Shown in pieces: positions 62,292 through 64,000 of a stretch of DNA of 64,000 nucleotides (its first letter is position 1; every line of letters begins with the position of its first letter). The position numbers and the translations under genes are program-made. Source of the DNA: Paenibacillus sp. AN1007 (lineage in GTDB: Bacteria > Bacillota > Bacilli > Paenibacillales > Paenibacillaceae); the NCBI RefSeq assembly GCF_040702995.1, contig NZ_CP159992.1, forward strand, positions 2,629,501 to 2,693,500. The letters run 5' to 3'. The notes beneath the pieces were generated by a model, which was not told the origin of the DNA, did not search any database, and worked only from the letters and a program-made list of their open reading frames with translations.

Positions 62292-64000
62292 TCAGTATGT
62301 TCTGTGTATGAGCAGTGGCCGATATCCTTCGGGAACTTCCATCTCCACCGCAACTTCTTTTGGTGCGACGACCTCCAATTGAAAAACGGAATCACCTGAT
62401 TCCTTCCGAATCTCCCACTTCACGTCAATTCTTCCGTCCTGGGGAAGAGGCACCGCCCCTTTGGCCCACTGCAAATCGCCTGGCTGCGGGGCTATCCGAA
62501 CGGCTGTCCAACCGTCTGCGGCAGGACGCACTCCGAGAACCACAGCACCTAAAAAATATCCCGGTGCAGCTGACCAGGCATGACAATGACTGCGTGTCAG
62601 ATCCTTGGGGTTCGCTCTGTTCTCGGTAAATCCCGGGTACATTTCCCAGCAGGTTGTAGCTTCATGTTTCACCATCTCACCGAACTTCTCACGCATATCC
62701 TGCAGCATTCTATCGATCTCACCATGCATTACCAGTGCTTCATAATAAAAGAACGTCATAAACGGACTGCCTATCCCTACAAAATGATCAGGTGGTGAAG
62801 TTAGATAAGCTGCAAGTATCTCCTTACGCTCATCTGCTGCCGCTCCAGTAATCAAAGCCGTCACCTGAGTCTGCATGCTGAATGTGCTGGAAGGAGAACC
62901 ATCGGCATAAATGCAGTCAATAAAAGCCTGATGCTCTTCACTCCAGAGATGTTTGTTAATGGCATAGATTAAATGCTGTGACCTGGCATCGTAATATGCC
63001 GCTTCTTCTGCACATCCTGCCAATTCAGACAACCGAGCTGCGTCTGCCAGCGTGCGTGCTAATATGGCATTCTGATGCGTAACTGTCCCGTCATTCGGCT
63101 GCTCGATCGGAGCCCAGTCGAGCAGATTCCATGCGTGAATGGTCAACAGGCCCTGCTTATCCAAATGCTGCAGATAATGATCCAGCGTGAACTTTACTTT
63201 TGGCCAAATCGCTGCAGCAAACGCTCCGCTTCCGGTATGACGTGTGTATTCAAGGCAGGCGGTTATCCAGAAAAACGTCCAGTTCGGAATCACACTGCTC
63301 CAGCCGCTGGGTACCTGATCCGCATAAAGCGGGGTCTGACTTCCTGAGCCAGGCACGAGCTGCAGACAGTGTTTAACGATATCCAATGCACCGAATACAT
63401 AATAGTTCACCAGAGCTTCATTACGGCTGTCACCAATCCAGAAAACCTGTTCATAAGCCGGACAATCCACAAAGGTGTCTTCCATACACAACCGGGTCGT
63501 ATGTTTGCTGATCTCCCAGATGTCATTCAAGAGCGGGTCGGAGCAGTGAAAGCGGCCAATCTCTGCCACCGGATAGCTGCTCTGCACCAGAGTTACACCG
63601 AACAACCGCAGAGGTTTCATATTCCCGTGGATCGTAAGCATCAGATATCGCAGTCCGCGCCGGACAGGCGATTCATAGCGTTGTCTGCCTTCACGGCACA
63701 CATAACGCAGTGTATTATCCACGCCAAAGGTATCCTGCCGGGAACCACCGTCCATATACTCAAATCCGTAAGCATCCAGTATGGTGCCTTCAGGTGCCTC
63801 GATCTCAAATCGCAGGAAGCCTGACCATTCGCGTCCAAAATCCAGAATCAGCTCGGTACCTCTACCCGTCGTCGCTGCGGGTATGATGGCCGGTATCCGG
63901 TTGGCAAGACAGATCTGCTGTAATGGCGCAGGAACAGCCTTCGTCTGTTCCGCTCTCTTCCATATGCTGGATACAAATATCGAAGCATCGGAGCTGAGCA
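62292..64000 (-). CDS. Alpha-L-rhamnosidase-like protein (GH78), 3' part; gene continues past the right edge
   Basis: 569 codons are visible and the frame stays open to base 64000, so the N-terminus is missing. The visible part has the Ig-like sandwich (ELILDFGREWSGFLRFEIE), the (alpha/alpha)6 barrel with DCPAYEQVFWIGDSRNEA in the general-acid region, and ATTCWEMYPGF for the base Glu. The middle motif departs from the usual DCPQRDERLGW, which suggests a distinct subfamily and perhaps another specificity. It is the first visible gene of the operon; the promoter lies outside the window. Confidence 0.88.
   Translation of the reverse strand, partial: LSSDASIFVSSIWKRAEQTKAVPAPLQQICLANRIPAIIPAATTGRGTELILDFGREWSGFLRFEIEAPEGTILDAYGFEYMDGGSRQDTFGVDNTLRYVCREGRQRYESPVRRGLRYLMLTIHGNMKPLRLFGVTLVQSSYPVAEIGRFHCSDPLLNDIWEISKHTTRLCMEDTFVDCPAYEQVFWIGDSRNEALVNYYVFGALDIVKHCLQLVPGSGSQTPLYADQVPSGWSSVIPNWTFFWITACLEYTRHTGSGAFAAAIWPKVKFTLDHYLQHLDKQGLLTIHAWNLLDWAPIEQPNDGTVTHQNAILARTLADAARLSELAGCAEEAAYYDARSQHLIYAINKHLWSEEHQAFIDCIYADGSPSSTFSMQTQVTALITGAAADERKEILAAYLTSPPDHFVGIGSPFMTFFYYEALVMHGEIDRMLQDMREKFGEMVKHEATTCWEMYPGFTENRANPKDLTRSHCHAWSAAPGYFLGAVVLGVRPAADGWTAVRIAPQPGDLQWAKGAVPLPQDGRIDVKWEIRKESGDSVFQLEVVAPKEVAVEMEVPEGYRPLLIHRTY

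Overview
The window looks like chromosomal DNA of a Paenibacillus-type Firmicute. The evidence is the strong AGGAGG ribosome sites, frequent TTG/GTG starts, an S-layer-anchored (SLH) glycosidase, a GerM-like lipoprotein, a CBM36 acetylxylan-esterase-type enzyme, LicT, CcpA and PyrR type control elements, and the density of plant-polysaccharide genes. No rRNA, tRNA, CRISPR array or prophage was seen. The organism assignment is inference from gene content, not from a marker gene.

Layout. 1-3.0 kb: an ABC exporter (permease cut by the left edge, plus ATPase) with its OmpR-type two-component system, separated by a direct-repeat operator. 3.2-3.9 kb: an IS200/IS605 element carrying only tnpA. 4-7 kb: a zinc-ribbon protein, a methyltransferase, and an MFS efflux pump with a TetR gene. 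7.2-12.4 kb: acetoacetate decarboxylase and a ketopantoate-reductase-like gene divergent from a LysR gene, a rifampin ADP-ribosyltransferase (arr), and an ArsR/MFS pair. 12.6-17.3 kb: a beta-glucoside operon (licT, EIIBCA, 6-phospho-beta-glucosidase) with two LicT RAT/terminator switches. 17.4-20.1 kb: an ArsR-type regulator divergent from a GH51 arabinofuranosidase, followed by a cluster of degenerate convergent repeats.

20.7-28.7 kb: an unusual Sm-like/Gly-rich protein, a GAP-family membrane protein, a MerR-lipoprotein operon, a TetR-hydrolase operon, a second MerR with an internally deleted hydrolase beside it, and a CPBP protease. 28.9-34.9 kb: cytochrome bd oxidase and its CydDC exporter, with a Rex-like site upstream. 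35.5-42 kb: a GNAT, a redox cluster (SpxH-like DsbA, HxlR, Old Yellow Enzyme, LysR), and an ECF sigma/anti-sigma pair. 42-46.5 kb: a MITE inserted exactly at the stop codon of a CE4-CBM36 esterase (which has an upstream cre site), then codBA behind a PyrR attenuator, with codB frameshifted at a homopolymer.

46.7-54.2 kb: a cell-wall amidase, a GerM-like lipoprotein, an SLH-anchored NagZ, a 30-residue membrane peptide, a DUF3237 protein, and a three-gene signalling operon (receiver, CheC phosphatase with both active sites, PAS-GGDEF diguanylate cyclase). 54.5-64 kb: a glycan-degradation operon (two GH78 rhamnosidases, a GH2 beta-mannosidase, a FucI-type isomerase) running off the right edge.

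The strongest leads are the receiver-CheC-cyclase module, the PyrR-controlled codBA locus with its broken codB, the convergent repeat cluster at 20.2-20.4 kb, the Sm-like/Gly-rich protein, and the ArsR regulator with a large unassigned C-terminal domain.
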